From Comamonadaceae bacterium (GTDB lineage: Bacteria; Pseudomonadota; Gammaproteobacteria; Burkholderiales; Burkholderiaceae_C): a DNA stretch of 8,981 bases. The stretch spans positions 1-8,981 of the forward strand of contig CANGMW010000095.1 in assembly GCA_947454695.1 (NCBI GenBank), read 5' to 3'. The notes beneath the pieces were generated by a model. The model was not told where the DNA came from, searched no databases, and saw nothing but the letters and a program-made list of their open reading frames with translations. How positions within the stretch are numbered: position 1 is the first letter of the stretch; each line of letters opens with the position of its first letter. Both the position numbers and the translations under genes were made by a program. Below are positions 1-7,028 of the stretch, one piece after another.

Positions 1-237
1 CCGTATTTTGGACAAATTCCGGCCATGGTGGCATCAACCTTGCTCGTGCTCACTTCGGGGCGACAATATTGCGAACGTTTTGTGGACGAACTGCCGGTGG
101 TGATCCTGCCGTGCCCCGTGACCTTTCCAAGAATGATGTACTACCAACTCTGGCATGAACGCACCCACGCCTCGGCATCTGGCCGCTGGCTGCGCGAACG
201 CGTCAAGTCGGTAGCGACCGCGCTCAAGCGCAACTGA
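1..237 (+). CDS. LysR-family transcriptional regulator, C-terminal fragment (5' end outside window)
   Basis: The reading frame is open from base 1 to a TGA at 235-237 and gives 78 residues of a protein that began upstream. The visible part resembles the end of the LysR effector-binding domain: an opening PYFGQIPAMVAST strand/helix, a middle segment ending in VVILPCPV, and the closing segment YYQLWHERTHASASGRWLR, typical of the last helix of LysR regulators. The DNA-binding helix-turn-helix lies outside the window, so family assignment rests on the tail alone. The gene is co-directional with the ABC importer and ends only 13 bp before it. It may therefore be co-transcribed with the importer and control it or neighbouring purine genes. 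The effector cannot be told from this piece. The ATG at 25 is internal and not a start. Confidence 0.75.
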   Translation, partial: PYFGQIPAMVASTLLVLTSGRQYCERFVDELPVVILPCPVTFPRMMYYQLWHERTHASASGRWLRERVKSVATALKRN

Positions 238-250
238 CACAAGCACCCGC

Positions 251-1798
251 ATGAACACGCCCCGACTTGAGCTGACCGGCATCACCAAAACCTACCCCGG
301 CGTGGTGGCTAACAGCGAGGTATCGCTCAAAGTCATGCCGGGTGAAATTCACTCGGTGCTGGGTGAAAACGGCGCGGGTAAATCCACGCTGATGAAAATC
401 ATTTACGGCTCGGTCAAACCCGATGCCGGCCAGATGCGTCTCAACGGCCAGCCGGTCACCATCCGCAATCCGAAGGAAGCGCGTGCCAATGGCATCAGCA
501 TGGTGTTCCAGCACTTCAACCTGTTCCACACCATGACGGTGGCCGAAAACGTCTGGCTGGGGCTGAGCCGCAACTCGTTGGCGCAGGTGTCGGCCAGTAT
601 CGTGGCCAAGGCCACCGAATACGGCTTGGACATCGACCCCAACCGGCCGGTGCACACGCTGAGTGTGGGCGAGATGCAGCGGGTGGAAATCATCCGCGCC
701 CTGCTGACCCGCCCGGAGTTGCTGATCCTGGATGAGCCCACTTCCGTGCTGACACCGCAAGCGGTGGAAAAGCTGTTTGTGGTGCTCAAGAAGCTGGCTT
801 CCGAGGGGTGCAGCATCTTGTACATCTCGCACAAGCTGCATGAAATTCGCGAGCTGTGCACCGCCTGCACCGTGCTGCGCGGCGGTAAGGTCACCGGGGT
901 GTGCAACCCGGCTGAAGAATCTAATGCTTCGCTCTCGCGCATGATGATCGGCGCGGAGCCGCCGCTGCTCAAGCGCGAAACGCGCGAGCCGGGTGCGGCG
1001 GTCATGCAGGTGTCGGACCTGAGTCTGGCGCGTGATGACCAGTTCGGCGTGGACCTGCAAGGCATTGCGCTGCAAGTGCGCGCCGGTGAAGTGGTGGGCA
1101 TTGCCGGGGTATCGGGCAATGGCCAAAAAGAACTGCTGTACGCCTTGTCAGGCGAAGACACGCGCGCGCCGCGGGGCAGTGTGCGCATCGGCCAGACCGA
1201 TGTCTCCCTCTTAGGGCCGCACAGCCGGCGTCGTCTGGGTTTGCACTTCGTGCCCGAAGAACGGCTGGGGCGCGGCGCGGTGCCCACGCTGAGCCTGGCG
1301 CAAAACCTCCTGCTCACCCGCACCGGGGCGGTTCGCTGGCCGCGCTTCATGGGGGGCTGGATTCGCGTCAAGCACTTACATGCACACGCACAGCGGCTGA
1401 TCGCGCAGTTCAAGGTCAAAGCCAACGGCCCGAATGCGGCGGCGCGCTCTTTGTCGGGCGGCAACTTGCAAAAATTCATTGTGGCGCGCGAGATCGATGC
1501 CAACCCCACACTGCTCATCGTCTCGCAACCCACCTGGGGGGTGGACGTGGGTGCGGCCGCCCAAATTCGCGCCGAGTTGCTGGCCCTGCGCGATGCGGGC
1601 TGTGCGGTGCTGGTGGTGAGTGAGGAATTGGACGAGCTGTTTGAGGTCTGTGACCGCCTGCATGTGATTGCGCATGGCCGGCTCTCACCTTCTTTACCCA
1701 TCGCGCAGGCCACGGTGGAGAAAATCGGCGAATGGATGAGCGGCTTGTGGGACGCAGCCGCCACCAAGACGCATCAGGACGGCGCACACCATGTCTAA
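251..1798 (+). CDS. ABC importer ATP-binding protein with two nucleotide-binding domains (BMP/purine nucleoside type)
   Basis: This 515-residue cytoplasmic ATPase would power the importer formed with the two downstream permeases. Domain 1 is canonical: Walker A GENGAGKST (38-46), Q-loop Gln87, signature LSVGEMQR (137-144), Walker B LLILDEPTS (157-165) and the switch His194. Domain 2 is degenerate: the P-loop position reads GVSGNGQKEL (286-295) without the GKS/T lysine-serine, the signature LSGGNLQK (401-408) is intact, Walker B reads LLIVSQPTWG (421-430) with Ser-Gln in place of Asp-Glu, and the H-loop His is Glu458. One competent and one degenerate site is the known pattern for the sugar/nucleoside CUT2-like ATPases such as YufO and RbsA. 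Length is normal for that family. The start follows the regulator stop by 13 bp with no clear Shine-Dalgarno, but it fits the usual N-terminus. The last 8 bases overlap the next gene. Substrate class is inferred from the neighbours. Confidence 0.93.
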   Translation: MNTPRLELTGITKTYPGVVANSEVSLKVMPGEIHSVLGENGAGKSTLMKIIYGSVKPDAGQMRLNGQPVTIRNPKEARANGISMVFQHFNLFHTMTVAENVWLGLSRNSLAQVSASIVAKATEYGLDIDPNRPVHTLSVGEMQRVEIIRALLTRPELLILDEPTSVLTPQAVEKLFVVLKKLASEGCSILYISHKLHEIRELCTACTVLRGGKVTGVCNPAEESNASLSRMMIGAEPPLLKRETREPGAAVMQVSDLSLARDDQFGVDLQGIALQVRAGEVVGIAGVSGNGQKELLYALSGEDTRAPRGSVRIGQTDVSLLGPHSRRRLGLHFVPEERLGRGAVPTLSLAQNLLLTRTGAVRWPRFMGGWIRVKHLHAHAQRLIAQFKVKANGPNAAARSLSGGNLQKFIVAREIDANPTLLIVSQPTWGVDVGAAAQIRAELLALRDAGCAVLVVSEELDELFEVCDRLHVIAHGRLSPSLPIAQATVEKIGEWMSGLWDAAATKTHQDGAHHV

Positions 1799-2900
1799 AG
1801 TCATGCTCAAACTCGAAGCCCGCCCGCAGCCCTCGCAGGTCTGGAGCTATGCCTCGCCCTTGTTGGCGCTGGTGTGCACCGTGGTGATCGGCGTTATTTT
1901 GTTTTCCCTGCTGGGCAAAGACCCGGTCAAAGGCCTGATGGTGTTTTTCTGGGAGCCCATCAAGACCACCTATGCGCTGGGTGAACTGGTGGTCAAGGCC
2001 ACGCCCTTGCTCTTGATTGCCCTGGGGCTGGCCGTGTGTTTCCGCTCCAACGTCTGGAACATCGGCGCTGAGGGTCAGTACATCTTGGGCGCCATCGGTG
2101 CCAGTGGCGTGGCGCTCATGGCAGAGCCCGGCACCGGCGCCTGGATCGTCCTGCCGGTGGTGATGGCCGGCGTGTTGGCGGGCATGGCCTGGGCGGGCCT
2201 GACGGCGGTCTTGCGCGACCGCTTCAATGCCAATGAAATTCTGGTGAGCCTCATGCTCGTTTATGTGGCCATGCAGGTCCTGGGCTATCTGGTATTCGGT
2301 CCCTGGAAAGACCCGCACGGCTACAACTTCCCGCAAACCCAAACCTTTGAAGCCGTCACCCGCATCCCGCGCTTGATGGACGGCTCGCGGGTGAATGTCG
2401 GGGTGATCGTGGCGCTCTTGGGTGTCGCGGCGGTGTGGGTGTTTTTGTTCCGTACCCGGGCAGGTTTTGCTTTGCAGGTCGGTGGCCTGGCGCCGGCCGC
2501 GGCGCGCTATGCCGGTTTCTCTTCGCGCCGGGCGCTGTGGACAGCCTTGTTGGTGTCCGGTGGCTTGTCCGGACTGGCCGGTGCCCTGGAAGTGGCGGGT
2601 CCTATCGGGCAGCTCACGCCCTATGTGCCGGCTGGCTACGGCTTTGCCGCCATCATCGTGGCCTTTGTCGGGCGGCTGCACCCGGTGGGCATGGTTTTTT
2701 CAGCATTGCTCATGAGCATGTTCTACATCGGGGGTGAGCTGGCGCAGTCGCGTTTGGGCTTGCCTAAATCTTTGACCGGGGTGTTCCAGGGGTTGCTGCT
2801 GTTTTCGCTGCTGGCCTGTGACACCTTGGTGAATTACCGCTTGCGCTGGCAGCCCAGGGTGCCCGCTGCAGTGACCACGACCACGGAAGGGGCGCACTGA
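1791..2900 (+). CDS. ABC importer permease, BPD_transp_2 family (first of two; YufP/NupP-like)
   Basis: This is a 369-residue inner-membrane protein with about 8-10 hydrophobic segments (roughly 21-41, 68-84, 92-111, 117-140, 150-170, 202-220, 248-269, 282-312 and 328-346). Family marks include RSNVWNIGAEGQ (85-96), which is the conserved NIGAEGQ patch of purine/sugar permeases, NANEILVSLML (146-156), and GPIGQLTPYVPAGYGFAAI (270-288). It should form the channel together with the following permease, driven by the upstream ATPase. The chosen ATG overlaps the ATPase stop by 8 bp and has AGGA at 1776-1779, 11 nt upstream. A second in-frame ATG at 1803 is possible but has weaker upstream sequence. 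The stop TGA overlaps the next ATG by one base (TGATG), suggesting translational coupling. Exact substrate is not readable from the sequence. Confidence 0.92.
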   Translation: MSKVMLKLEARPQPSQVWSYASPLLALVCTVVIGVILFSLLGKDPVKGLMVFFWEPIKTTYALGELVVKATPLLLIALGLAVCFRSNVWNIGAEGQYILGAIGASGVALMAEPGTGAWIVLPVVMAGVLAGMAWAGLTAVLRDRFNANEILVSLMLVYVAMQVLGYLVFGPWKDPHGYNFPQTQTFEAVTRIPRLMDGSRVNVGVIVALLGVAAVWVFLFRTRAGFALQVGGLAPAAARYAGFSSRRALWTALLVSGGLSGLAGALEVAGPIGQLTPYVPAGYGFAAIIVAFVGRLHPVGMVFSALLMSMFYIGGELAQSRLGLPKSLTGVFQGLLLFSLLACDTLVNYRLRWQPRVPAAVTTTTEGAH

Positions 2901-3820
2901 TGGAGGCTTATGCATTGTTGCTGGCGGCCACGCTGAATGCGGGGACGGTTTTGGCTATTGCCTCGCTGGGGCTGTTGATTAACGAAAAAGCCGGCATTGT
3001 GAATCTGGGCGCCGAGGGCATGATGCTGTGCGCGGCGATTGCCGGATTCGCCACCGTGGTGCACACCGGCAGCGACACGCTGGGCTTTTTAGCCGGCATC
3101 GCCGCCGGCGCGGTGATGGCCGCTGTGTTTGGCGGCCTGGTCATCTGGCTCAACACCAATCAGTACGCCACCGGGCTGGCGCTGAGTCTTTTTGGTGCGG
3201 GTTTTTCCGCCTTCGCGGGCATCTCTTATGTGCAAGAGCGCATGCCTGAGCGCGCCACCTTCGCCGTGCCTTATCTGGCAGACCTGCCCTGGGTCGGGCC
3301 GGCGCTGTTTCGCCATCATCCTTTTGTGTACCTGACCGTGCTGTTTGTGGCGGCGTTGATTTGGTTTTTGTACCGCACCCGCGCAGGGCTGATTTTGCGC
3401 AGTGTGGGCGAAAGCCCCGAGTCGGCGCACGGCCTGGGCTACCCGGTGCGCCGCATCCGCTTGGCTGCGGTGGTCACCGGCGGCGCATTGTGTGGTTTGG
3501 CGGGAGCTTACCTGTCCATCATCTACACGCCTTTGTGGGTGGAAGGCATGGTGGCGGGCAAAGGCTGGATCGCTTTGGCGCTCACCACCTTTGCCACCTG
3601 GCGCCCGGCACGCGTATTGCTTGGTGCCTATCTGTTCGGTGGCGTGACCATGCTGCAGTTCCAACTGCAAGGTGACGGGATCCAGGTCCCCAGCCAAGTC
3701 TTGAGCATGCTGCCTTATGTGGCGACCATTGTGGTGCTGGCCTTGATTTCCCGAAATCCCCAGTGGATTCGGATTAACATGCCAGCTTCGATGGGCAAGC
3801 CGTTTTATCCCGGTTCCTGA
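2900..3820 (+). CDS. ABC importer permease, BPD_transp_2 family (second of two; YufQ-like)
   Basis: This 306-residue inner-membrane protein has about eight to nine hydrophobic segments and is the shorter partner in a permease pair, as usual for BMP-type importers. Family marks are KAGIVNLGAEGMML (30-43), GESPESAHGLGYPV (170-183), GGALCGLAGAYLSI (194-207) and MVAGKGWIALALTTF (217-231). A good ribosome binding site, GGAAGGGG at 2885-2892, sits 7 nt before the ATG, inside the end of the previous gene, and supports this start. The ATG shares its A with the preceding TGA. The protein ends with a short polar tail (RINMPASMGKPFYPGS). An 80-bp AT-rich gap then separates it from the binding-protein gene. 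I saw no hairpin terminator in that gap, so transcription may read through. Confidence 0.92.
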   Translation: MEAYALLLAATLNAGTVLAIASLGLLINEKAGIVNLGAEGMMLCAAIAGFATVVHTGSDTLGFLAGIAAGAVMAAVFGGLVIWLNTNQYATGLALSLFGAGFSAFAGISYVQERMPERATFAVPYLADLPWVGPALFRHHPFVYLTVLFVAALIWFLYRTRAGLILRSVGESPESAHGLGYPVRRIRLAAVVTGGALCGLAGAYLSIIYTPLWVEGMVAGKGWIALALTTFATWRPARVLLGAYLFGGVTMLQFQLQGDGIQVPSQVLSMLPYVATIVVLALISRNPQWIRINMPASMGKPFYPGS

Positions 3821-3900
3821 TTGAATGGTTTTTTGAGATTTCCGTGTAGATGTTCGTGTAGATTTTTTTCCAACCCCTAGCAACTGAAGAAGGATGTGAC
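3821..3900 (+). promoter_or_regulatory. AT-rich leader of the binding-protein gene with strong RBS and 12-bp degenerate repeat
   Basis: This is the only sizeable gap inside the importer cluster and is clearly richer in A/T than its surroundings. A purine-rich stretch GAAGAAGGA (3886-3894) lies 6 nt before the ATG at 3901 and is the best ribosome binding site in the window. Upstream, TTGAAT (3821-3826) and TTGAGA (3833-3838) resemble -35 boxes. TAGATG (3847) and TAGATT (3859) resemble -10 boxes but are 20 nt from them, longer than ideal, so no promoter is assigned precisely. A separate promoter or enhanced translation would suit a binding protein that is needed in excess over its permeases. 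No purine-riboswitch-like fold was recognised. Confidence 0.45.
3833..3868 (+). repeat. Degenerate 12-bp tandem repeat, three units
   Basis: Split into 12-mers, the sequence reads TTGAGATTTCCG, TGTAGATGTTCG, TGTAGATTTTTT. Units 1 and 2 agree at 8 of 12 positions and units 2 and 3 at 9 of 12; CGTGTAGAT occurs exactly twice, at 3843-3851 and 3855-3863. The preceding 12-mer at 3821 shares only the leading TTGA and a few scattered bases. The run sits just upstream of the ribosome binding site of the binding-protein gene. It could be a slippage remnant in AT-rich DNA or repeated half-sites for a regulator. The sequence alone does not decide. Confidence 0.5.
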
Positions 3901-5034
3901 ATGATGAACTTGCAAAAACGCTCTTGGCTCACCGCCGCTGCGCTCACTTTGGTGGCCAGCGCCGCTTTGGTGGCTTGTGGCAAAAAAGAAGAAGCCGCCG
4001 CACCGGCAGCACCGGCCGCCAAGGCCGAGCCGCTGAAAATCGCTTTCGCTTATGTCGGCCCGGTGGGCGACGGTGGTTGGACCTTTGCCCATGACAACGG
4101 CCGCAAAGCGGTGGAAAAAGAATTCGGCGACAAAGTCAAGACCACGTTCGTGGAAAGCGTGCCTGAATCGGCTGACGCTGAGCGCGTGATCCGCGACATG
4201 GCGGCCCAAGGCAACAAGCTGATTTTCGGCACCACCTTTGGCTACATGGAGCCCATGCTCAAAGTGGCCGCCGACAACAAAGGCGTGAACTTCCAGCACG
4301 CGACCGGCTACAAAACCGCCGACAACATGAGCACCTACGACAGCCGCACCTACGAAGGCGCGTACATGGCGGGCGTGATTGCCGGCAAGATGAGCAAGAC
4401 CGGTACGCTGGGCGTGGTGGCCTCGGTGCCGATTCCTGAGGTGATCCGCAACATCAACAGCTTCACCCTGGGCGCACAGTCCAGCAACCCCAAGGTCAAG
4501 ACCAAAGTGGTGTGGGTGAACGAGTGGTTCAATCCCCCGAAAGAAACCGAAGCCGCGACCTCGCTGATCAACGGCGGTGCTGACGTGCTGTTCCAAAACA
4601 CCGACTCACCCGCTGTGCTCAAGACCGCACAGGACAAGGGCAAGCGCGCCTTTGGTTGGGACTCCGACATGACCGCCTACGGCCCCAAAGCCCACTTGGC
4701 ATCGGCCATCATCAACTGGGGTCCGTACTATGTGCAAGCCACTCGTGATGCACTCGAAGGCAAGAACGCATCGACCCGCACTTGGTGGGGCGTGAAAGAA
4801 GGCGCGATCGACATCGTGTCGATTGCCGAAGACGTGCCGGCTGACACCAAAGCCAAGGTCGAAGAAGTGAAGAAAGGCCTCAAAGACGGCAGCTTCGTGA
4901 TCTGGAAAGGCCCGATCGTGGACAACACCGGTAAAGAGAAACTGGCCAAGGGCGCTGTCGCTGACGACGCTTTCCTGGGCGGTCTGATGTTCTACGTCAA
5001 AGGCGTGGAAGGCAAGATCCCCGGCGGCAAGTAA
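3901..5034 (+). CDS. BMP-family ABC importer substrate-binding lipoprotein (purine/nucleoside class)
   Basis: This 377-residue secreted protein captures ligand in the periplasm for the importer encoded just upstream. The N-terminus is a lipoprotein signal: KR at 6-7, a hydrophobic run to about 25, then lipobox LVAC with the lipidated Cys26. An Ala/Pro/Lys-Glu-rich tether (28-44) follows. The mature fold begins at LKIAFAYVGPVGDGGWTFAHDNG (45-67), the opening strand and ligand loop of the BMP (PF02608) family. Other family marks are GTTFGYMEPML (110-120), YEGAYMAGVIAGKM (151-164), FQNTDSP (231-237) and FGWDSDMTAYGP (251-262). The ATG at 3901 has the RBS 6 nt upstream. The ATG at 3904 is immediately next and equally possible, with no effect on the mature protein. 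The ligand loops differ from the nucleoside-binding PnrA type, so the ligand may be a free base. It ends 17 nt before a strong terminator. Confidence 0.93.
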   Translation: MMNLQKRSWLTAAALTLVASAALVACGKKEEAAAPAAPAAKAEPLKIAFAYVGPVGDGGWTFAHDNGRKAVEKEFGDKVKTTFVESVPESADAERVIRDMAAQGNKLIFGTTFGYMEPMLKVAADNKGVNFQHATGYKTADNMSTYDSRTYEGAYMAGVIAGKMSKTGTLGVVASVPIPEVIRNINSFTLGAQSSNPKVKTKVVWVNEWFNPPKETEAATSLINGGADVLFQNTDSPAVLKTAQDKGKRAFGWDSDMTAYGPKAHLASAIINWGPYYVQATRDALEGKNASTRTWWGVKEGAIDIVSIAEDVPADTKAKVEEVKKGLKDGSFVIWKGPIVDNTGKEKLAKGAVADDAFLGGLMFYVKGVEGKIPGGK

Positions 5035-5051
5035 TTCTGAGTCGCTCTCAC

Positions 5052-5077
5052 AAGCTGCCTTCGGGCAGCTTTTTTTT
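5052..5077 (+). terminator. Intrinsic terminator after the importer operon
   Basis: A perfect 8-bp stem AAGCTGCC (5052-5059) / GGCAGCTT (5064-5071) closes a TTCG tetraloop and is followed by six more T residues (5072-5077). The UUCG loop on a C-G closing pair is especially stable in RNA. It starts 17 nt after the binding-protein stop and points along the plus strand. It should end the importer transcript and isolate guaD, which would then need its own promoter in the short stretch 5078-5112. Confidence 0.93.
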
Positions 5078-5112
5078 GCAAGTCGCACAATACGTTCAAA
5101 CCAGTCACACCC

Positions 5113-5151
5113 ATGCAAGCCACGTCTATGCAAGCCTCCATCACGCAAGCA
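5113..5151 (+). repeat. 15-bp periodic repeat across the guaD start
   Basis: ATGCAAGCC occurs exactly at 5113-5121 and 5128-5136, and a diverged copy, ACGCAAGCA, occurs at 5143-5151, all 15 bp apart and in frame. It encodes the five-residue pattern MQATS, MQASI, TQAFR. The effect is two candidate start codons with identical downstream context, which is why the guaD start is ambiguous. Confidence 0.7.
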
Positions 5152-6459
5152 TTTCGCGCCGCGCTCTTGCGCTTTGATGAACAAGGCCAAGCCATGTATG
5201 ACAGCGATGGCTTGCTGGTGATTGGCCCCAATGCGCAAGGCCAGGCCGTGGTGCAGGCGGTGGGCGCCTACCAGGCGTTGGCTGCGCAGTATGCACATGT
5301 GCCGGTGACGCATTGGCCGGGGCGCCTCCTGGCCCCGGGCTTTGTGGATCTGCACATCCATTACCCGCAGACCGACATCATCGGCTCGCCGGCCGAAGGC
5401 TTGTTGCCCTGGCTGGAGCGATACACCTTCCCGCAGGAGTCGCGCTTTGCCGACCCGGCGCATGCGATGAATGTGGCGCAGTTCTTTCTGGATGAGTTGT
5501 CGCGCAACGGCGTGACCACCGCCTTGACGTTTGCCACTTCGCACCCGGCCTCCGTGGACGCGCTCTTTAGTGCGGCTCAGCAGCGGGGCTTGCGTCTGAT
5601 CACCGGCAAAGTGCTTCAAGACCGCCACAGCCCGCCCGGCGTGTGCGACCAGCCCAGTGCCGATGGCCGGCTGGACGCCACCGAAAACAGCCTGCTGCAA
5701 ACCGAGCAACTCATCGCCAAGTGGCACGGCGTGGACCGTCTGGGCTACGCCATCACGCCACGCTTTGCGCCCACCAGCAGCCCGGCCCAGTTGCGCGGGG
5801 CGGGTGAGCTGGCCGCGCGCGACGACAGCTTGTGGATCCAGTCGCATGTGGCAGAAAACCTGGACGAGGTGCGCTGGGTGCGCGAGCTCTACCCGCAGTC
5901 GCGCAGCTATTTGTCGGTGTATGACGATTTTGGTTTGTTGCGTGCGCGCGCTGTCTACGCCCATTGCATTCACTACGACGATGCCGACCGCGCGTTGATG
6001 CACCGCAGTGGCGCGGCCGCCGCGCTCAGCCCCACCAGCAACCTGTTTTTAGGCAGTGGCTTCTTTGATTACGCCGCCGCCAAAGCCGCCGGCTTTCACT
6101 ATGGCTTGGCCAGTGATGTGGGCGGTGGCACCAGCTTCAGCCCGTTTCGCACCATGCTGGCGGCCTACACCGTGGGCCGCGAAGGCCAGACCAAACCGGG
6201 CCTGAGCCTCACGCCGCAAGAGCTCTGGTGGCAGCACACCGCCGGTGCGGCGCGTGCCTTGGGGCTGGACGGGGTGGTGGGCAATTTACAAGTGGGTTGT
6301 GAGGCTGACTTCGTGGTGCTCAATCCGCAAGCCACGCCTTTGTTGGCACGCCGCACAGCGCAGGCCGAGAACCTGGCGGAATTCCTGTTTGCCTTGCAAG
6401 TGCTGGGCGACGACCGCGTGGTCGAGCGCACGGTGATTAACGGGGTGGTGAAGCACTAA
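5113..6459 (+). CDS. guaD: Guanine deaminase
   Basis: GuaD hydrolyses guanine to xanthine and ammonia (EC 3.5.4.3) in the cytoplasm, using a zinc ion in an amidohydrolase barrel. The 448-residue length fits the family. Active-site marks are all present: PGFVDLHIHYPQ with zinc ligands His81 and His83 and probable guanine-contacting Gln86; ITPRF with Arg217, probably also at the guanine site; SHVAEN with His245 and the proton-shuttling Glu248; AHCIHYDD with His284; and SDVGGGTS with zinc ligand Asp335. The C-terminal NLQVGCEADFVVLNP is the usual return to the small beta domain. Start choice is uncertain: ATG at 5113 and ATG at 5128 are in frame, lie in a repeated sequence, and neither has a clear Shine-Dalgarno. 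The importer terminator upstream makes it an independent transcription unit. Its neighbours support a purine degradation role. Confidence 0.95.
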   Translation: MQATSMQASITQAFRAALLRFDEQGQAMYDSDGLLVIGPNAQGQAVVQAVGAYQALAAQYAHVPVTHWPGRLLAPGFVDLHIHYPQTDIIGSPAEGLLPWLERYTFPQESRFADPAHAMNVAQFFLDELSRNGVTTALTFATSHPASVDALFSAAQQRGLRLITGKVLQDRHSPPGVCDQPSADGRLDATENSLLQTEQLIAKWHGVDRLGYAITPRFAPTSSPAQLRGAGELAARDDSLWIQSHVAENLDEVRWVRELYPQSRSYLSVYDDFGLLRARAVYAHCIHYDDADRALMHRSGAAAALSPTSNLFLGSGFFDYAAAKAAGFHYGLASDVGGGTSFSPFRTMLAAYTVGREGQTKPGLSLTPQELWWQHTAGAARALGLDGVVGNLQVGCEADFVVLNPQATPLLARRTAQAENLAEFLFALQVLGDDRVVERTVINGVVKH

Positions 6460-6463
6460 GCCC

Positions 6464-6494
6464 AACACGACGCGTCAAGCGCGCGTTGTGTTTT
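6464..6494 (+). terminator. Imperfect hairpin between convergent guaD and uraD, possible terminator
   Basis: The 11-bp stem AACACGACGCG (6464-6474) / CGCGTTGTGTT (6482-6492) contains one G-U wobble and closes a 7-nt loop. The stem begins 4 nt after the guaD stop and ends in a short T run (6491-6494) that partly lies in the stem. That gives modest support for termination of guaD transcripts. In the minus direction the flank is not T-rich, so termination of the uraD transcript here is less certain. The whole gap is only 50 bp. Confidence 0.55.
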
Positions 6495-6509
6495 GTCGCT
6501 TCGGGCCCG

Positions 6510-7028
6510 TCAAGCCTTGATGGCGTCACTCAATCTGAACTGCCCGATGCGGTAGATCTGTTCCAGGCATTCCTGCCGCTCCGCGTCGACCGTGTTGTTC
6601 AGCCGCTGCTGGAACAAGGCGATGATGCTGTGGCGTGTGTGGCCGCGCACTGCCACGATGAAGGGGAAGCCGAACTTGGCGTTGTAGTCGGCGTTGAGCT
6701 GCTGCAACATGGCAAATTCTTGCGGACTGCATTGGTTCAAGCCGGCGCCGCTTTGCTCGCGCGTGGAGTCCTGTGTGAGCTCTCCCCGTACAGCGGCCTT
6801 GCCGGCGAGTTCCGGGTGGGCGCGGATGAGGCGCAGCTGCGCCTCGGTGCCTGCTGCCTCAATGGCCGCGACCATGCAGGCATGCAAGGCCTCGACCGAG
6901 GCAAAAGGCCGCTTGCCAAACGCCTGCTGTGCGACCCAGGGCGAATGTTCAAACATGCCACCTAATCGTTGGACGAAGGCGGCTTCGTCGAGCGCGTTGA
7001 GTTCGCTCAGCGTGAGGGGTGTGGTCAT
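6510..7028 (-). CDS. uraD: 2-oxo-4-hydroxy-4-carboxy-5-ureidoimidazoline (OHCU) decarboxylase
   Basis: UraD decarboxylates OHCU, the second product of urate breakdown, to S-allantoin (EC 4.1.1.97). The 172-residue all-helical protein has the usual length. Marks are EHSPWVA (27-33), RAHPELAG (69-76) with the catalytic His71, STREQSGAGL (88-97) with Glu91, FGFPFIVAVRG (119-129) and QFRLSD (163-168). The spacing His71-Glu91-Arg165 equals the His67-Glu87-Arg161 spacing known for the zebrafish enzyme, which supports a working active site. The ATG overlaps the TGA of puuE by four bases (ATGA) and has no strong ribosome binding site of its own, so it is probably translationally coupled to puuE. It is the last gene of the minus-strand operon. 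Confidence 0.95.
   Translation of the reverse strand: MTTPLTLSELNALDEAAFVQRLGGMFEHSPWVAQQAFGKRPFASVEALHACMVAAIEAAGTEAQLRLIRAHPELAGKAAVRGELTQDSTREQSGAGLNQCSPQEFAMLQQLNADYNAKFGFPFIVAVRGHTRHSIIALFQQRLNNTVDAERQECLEQIYRIGQFRLSDAIKA

Noticed and set aside
403..1767. 454-codon open frame on the minus strand opposite the ATPase gene
   Set aside because: The plus strand codes for a protein with clear ABC motifs. The antisense translation is low-complexity, rich in Arg/Ser/Pro, and shows no family motif. Long antisense frames are common in GC-rich genes.
1515..2681. 388-codon minus-strand frame across the ATPase/permease junction
   Set aside because: His/Arg/Gln/Gly-rich shadow translation opposite two certain genes.
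3821..3900. Purine riboswitch upstream of the binding-protein gene
   Set aside because: The 80-bp leader has no recognisable three-way junction or conserved loop sequence, and no terminator or sequestering hairpin. Purine riboswitches are also mainly found in Firmicutes.
4606..6003. 465-codon open frame on the minus strand across the binding protein, terminator and guaD
   Set aside because: It runs straight through a strong terminator hairpin and two well-supported genes. Its His/Arg/Gln-rich translation matches nothing recognisable.
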